Part shown: one piece after another, positions 62,199-64,000 of the stretch
How positions within the stretch are numbered: the first letter of the stretch is position 1
Layout: each line of letters starts with the position of its first letter
Notes under the pieces: model-generated
The model's input: the letters and a program-made list of their open reading frames with translations, nothing else
Database searches by the model: none
What the model was told of the DNA's origin: nothing
Program-made: the position numbers and the translations under genes
NCBI GenBank assembly: GCA_002384935.1
Contig: DGCD01000017.1
Coordinates: 215,630-279,629, forward strand
Source: Pusillimonas sp. UBA3987
GTDB lineage: Bacteria; Pseudomonadota; Gammaproteobacteria; Burkholderiales; Burkholderiaceae_B
Direction: 5' to 3'
Length of the DNA: 64,000 bases

Positions 62199-63176
62199 AT
62201 GAAACTGAATGCACGACATAGACGAATCTGCCCGACTCTCGATCAGGCATTAACCAGGTATATGACCGAGGTTTCGGCATACAAAAAAAGCCACTACCAG
62301 GAACTGTCGTTAGCCAAGACTTGGCGCGCGACAAACCTGATCACGCGGCCACTTAACCGGATCACACCAACCGATCTGATGCGACTACGTGACCAGTGGC
62401 ACCAAGAACACTTACCCTCCACCGTTACACGTCGACTTGCCCTGCTCTCCCACCTTTACACGGTGGCCCGAAAAGACTGGCAAATGCACTGGCTGGCCAA
62501 CCCGGTGCAGCTGGTCAGACGCCCCGCCATCGATGACGCCCGGGATCGGCGACTGTTCGAACGAATCCGGTTGAACGGCGTCCCCGAGGATGAATGTCCA
62601 AAAACTGAGCTCGAGTGGCTATGTCGGGCAACCAGCTCGCCCGACCTTCCGTTAATCATGCTGATAGCGGTCGAGACCGGCATGCGCCGCTCAGAAATAA
62701 CCCTGGTCAAACGCGAGCAGATCGACCTTGCCCATGGCGTCATCACATTGACCGATACCAAAAATGGCGACACGCGCTATGTGCCGCTCTCCCCGTTCGC
62801 CAAGGACGGCCTGCGTAAGCACGTGATCGGCAAGCCAATGCGCGGCCGCATTTTCGACATCAGCCCCGAAGCAGTTACCCGGGCGTTCATCCGGGCGAGA
62901 ACCAAAGCTAGAAAAATGTACGAAGCGCTATGCAAAAAGTACGGGCGCCGCCCGCATCCTGCCTACTTTCGGGATCTGCGGTTTCACGACCTGCGGCATG
63001 AGTCCACTAGCCGGCTGGCCACTGTGTTCCAGGCGCACGAGTTGGCCAAGGTCACCGGACACCGAACAACCAGAATGTTGCTTCGCTACTATCATCCGCA
63101 TGGCCGCGACTTGGCCAGAAAGTTGGTGCGCAGCAACCTGGGCAGAAAGCAGCTCGAACAGCTCAAGGACACTTAG
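62199..63176 (+). CDS. int: Tyrosine recombinase (phage integrase)
   Basis: The 325-residue integrase has an N-terminal arm/core-binding domain (about 12-110) and the catalytic domain with all expected residues: R163, K188, H263 and R266 in HDLRH, H288 and Y297. It looks functional. It lies on the plus strand while both neighbours (lysis and tail genes) are on the minus strand. Its stop overlaps the tail gene end by 4 bases. Confidence 0.93.
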   Translation: MKLNARHRRICPTLDQALTRYMTEVSAYKKSHYQELSLAKTWRATNLITRPLNRITPTDLMRLRDQWHQEHLPSTVTRRLALLSHLYTVARKDWQMHWLANPVQLVRRPAIDDARDRRLFERIRLNGVPEDECPKTELEWLCRATSSPDLPLIMLIAVETGMRRSEITLVKREQIDLAHGVITLTDTKNGDTRYVPLSPFAKDGLRKHVIGKPMRGRIFDISPEAVTRAFIRARTKARKMYEALCKKYGRRPHPAYFRDLRFHDLRHESTSRLATVFQAHELAKVTGHRTTRMLLRYYHPHGRDLARKLVRSNLGRKQLEQLKDT

Positions 63177-63904
63177 GGAGCCACCCAGACAATCTCGTCG
63201 ACAGTAGACTTATCAGTGGCGTCCAGTACCTGATCTTTCAAGGCGCGAGCCTGGAACACTAGCGACGATTCGTGTTGCGCAGCGGCAGTGCCCAACGCGC
63301 CGACGGCGGCGGCATCCAGGGTAATGATGTTGTTGTCTTTGGTTATGTACGGCGTGCTGAAGTTCGGATCCATAAGTGCCAGGGTGGCGATGGCATTGAT
63401 ACGCTGGATGCTTTTGGCATCGCTGTCGAACGTGTTGCCATTGTGGGTGAAGCCGGCAACCAGTGCCTGGTCACGCGCCTGATCGATTTCGCGCAGCTTA
63501 TCGATCTTGGCGTCTTCGAGCTCGGCGGCAACGTCCAGTACCCAGGCACCGTCAACCCAGTTGTGGTGCTTACTGGGGCGTTCCTGCAGGGTGAGCCAGG
63601 CCGGTACCGGGCCAATTCCATCATAGGACTGACCCTCTATCTCTTGCTCGAGCTCGTACTTGCTGCCGTCGGCGATCTGGTACAGATCCGCTTTTCGGTG
63701 ATCATCTTTGATCACCCACTGGCCGGTGCCCTCTTCACCCCAATTCCTGTCGATGACGGGGTTGAGAGTCGTTTCCCACTGGGCCAGCTTGCCGGGGGGA
63801 ACCGGGGGCACTGCGACCGACACCGCCAGGTAAGGCTTGGAGGCAAACTGCTGGCTGTACAGGTACACGCCCTTGTGATCAGTCTGTTGATATATTTTGA
63901 GCAT
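63173..63904 (-). CDS. Phage tail-fibre assembly protein with DUF4376 domain
   Basis: The 243-residue product has an N-terminal tail-associated region and a C-terminal DUF4376 domain from about residue 130 (KLREIDQARDQALVAGF, then FDSDAKSIQRINAIATLALM). Such proteins lie just after tail-fibre genes and help fibre assembly. ATG 63904 has AGGAG 5 bases upstream; a GTG at 63910 is too close to it. Confidence 0.82.
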   Translation of the reverse strand: MLKIYQQTDHKGVYLYSQQFASKPYLAVSVAVPPVPPGKLAQWETTLNPVIDRNWGEEGTGQWVIKDDHRKADLYQIADGSKYELEQEIEGQSYDGIGPVPAWLTLQERPSKHHNWVDGAWVLDVAAELEDAKIDKLREIDQARDQALVAGFTHNGNTFDSDAKSIQRINAIATLALMDPNFSTPYITKDNNIITLDAAAVGALGTAAAQHESSLVFQARALKDQVLDATDKSTVDEIVWVAP

Positions 63905-63915
63905 AAACACTCCTA

Positions 63916-63929
63916 GCCCCGTTCGGGGC
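63916..63929 (-). other. Small hairpin before the tail-assembly gene
   Basis: GCCCC (63916-63920) pairs with GGGGC (63925-63929), just upstream of the AGGAG ribosome-binding site. It may separate translation of the fibre gene from the assembly gene. Confidence 0.4.
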
Positions 63930-63960
63930 AGATCAATTATTTAGGGAAGTCGACTGGCTG

Positions 63961-64000
63961 TCAGGCGACGTTATGGGTTTGTGTCACTGCAAATGCGAGG
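63961..64000 (-). CDS. Possible C-terminal end of a phage tail fibre, partial
   Basis: On the minus strand one open frame reads LAFAVTQTHNVA and stops at 63961-63963. Its place before the tail assembly gene suggests the end of a fibre gene that begins outside the window. Another frame is also open this close to the edge, so the frame is uncertain. Confidence 0.35.
   Translation of the reverse strand, partial: LAFAVTQTHNVA

Overview
The window reads as ordinary chromosome of a betaproteobacterium of the order Burkholderiales, most likely family Alcaligenaceae (Bordetella/Pusillimonas/Advenella-like). This is inferred from gene content and order: trxB-ftsK-lolA-rarA-...-serS, hrcA-hemH-grpE-dnaK-dnaJ, nadK-recN-fur-bamE-dapB-murB, a DUF1841 gene, and a Liv-type permease-ATPase fusion. 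GC is moderate and coding density is high. I could not run any database search; all names come from motifs and family knowledge.

Layout. 1-2.0 kb: acetolactate synthase (ilvN partial, ilvB) behind a long leader. 2.5-7.7 kb: FUSC-type membrane protein, MFS transporter, yaaA and 3-hydroxybutyrate dehydrogenase. 7.8-8.6 kb: tRNA-Ser and a higBA pair whose toxin gene is frameshifted. 8.8-20.3 kb: an EF-hand membrane protein, serS, two unrelated-size isocitrate dehydrogenases side by side, rarA, lolA, ftsK, trxB and a Smr-domain protein. 20.4-30.4 kb: a catabolic island with a MarR regulator, divergent from a three-subunit molybdenum hydroxylase, a CoxG-like protein and a complete Liv-type ABC importer, with a repeat-rich operator region between them. 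30.8-35.1 kb: a lipoprotein, then a Fur-box-controlled TonB receptor and PepSY membrane protein (iron uptake). 35.1-41.0 kb: a four-gene operon of circularly permuted ATP-grasp, alpha-E and transglutaminase proteins. This is the most mysterious system here, a predicted peptide ligase/protease pathway with no settled product. 41-47.5 kb: DUF1841, two small cytochromes c, a MoxR ATPase plus VWA protein and an M16 metalloprotease. 47.5-59.3 kb: heat-shock genes with two recognisable sigma-32 promoters, then hemH, hrcA, nadK, recN, fur, bamE, dapB and murB. 59.6-59.8 kb: tRNA-Gly and tRNA-Cys.

60.0-64.0 kb: the left part of a prophage that runs off the right edge. It holds a small regulator module, a lysis cassette with nested spanin genes, a tyrosine integrase lying antisense between the lysis and tail genes, and a DUF4376 tail-fibre assembly protein.

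How the parts work together. In the catabolic island the importer probably brings in an aromatic or heteroaromatic acid that the molybdenum enzyme hydroxylates, with the MarR protein sensing it. In the iron region the TonB receptor brings in a ferric siderophore and the PepSY protein may reduce it; fur itself lies 21 kb away. The ATP-grasp/alpha-E/transglutaminase genes overlap by four bases at two junctions and should be made together. No CRISPR array, insertion sequence or replication origin was seen.
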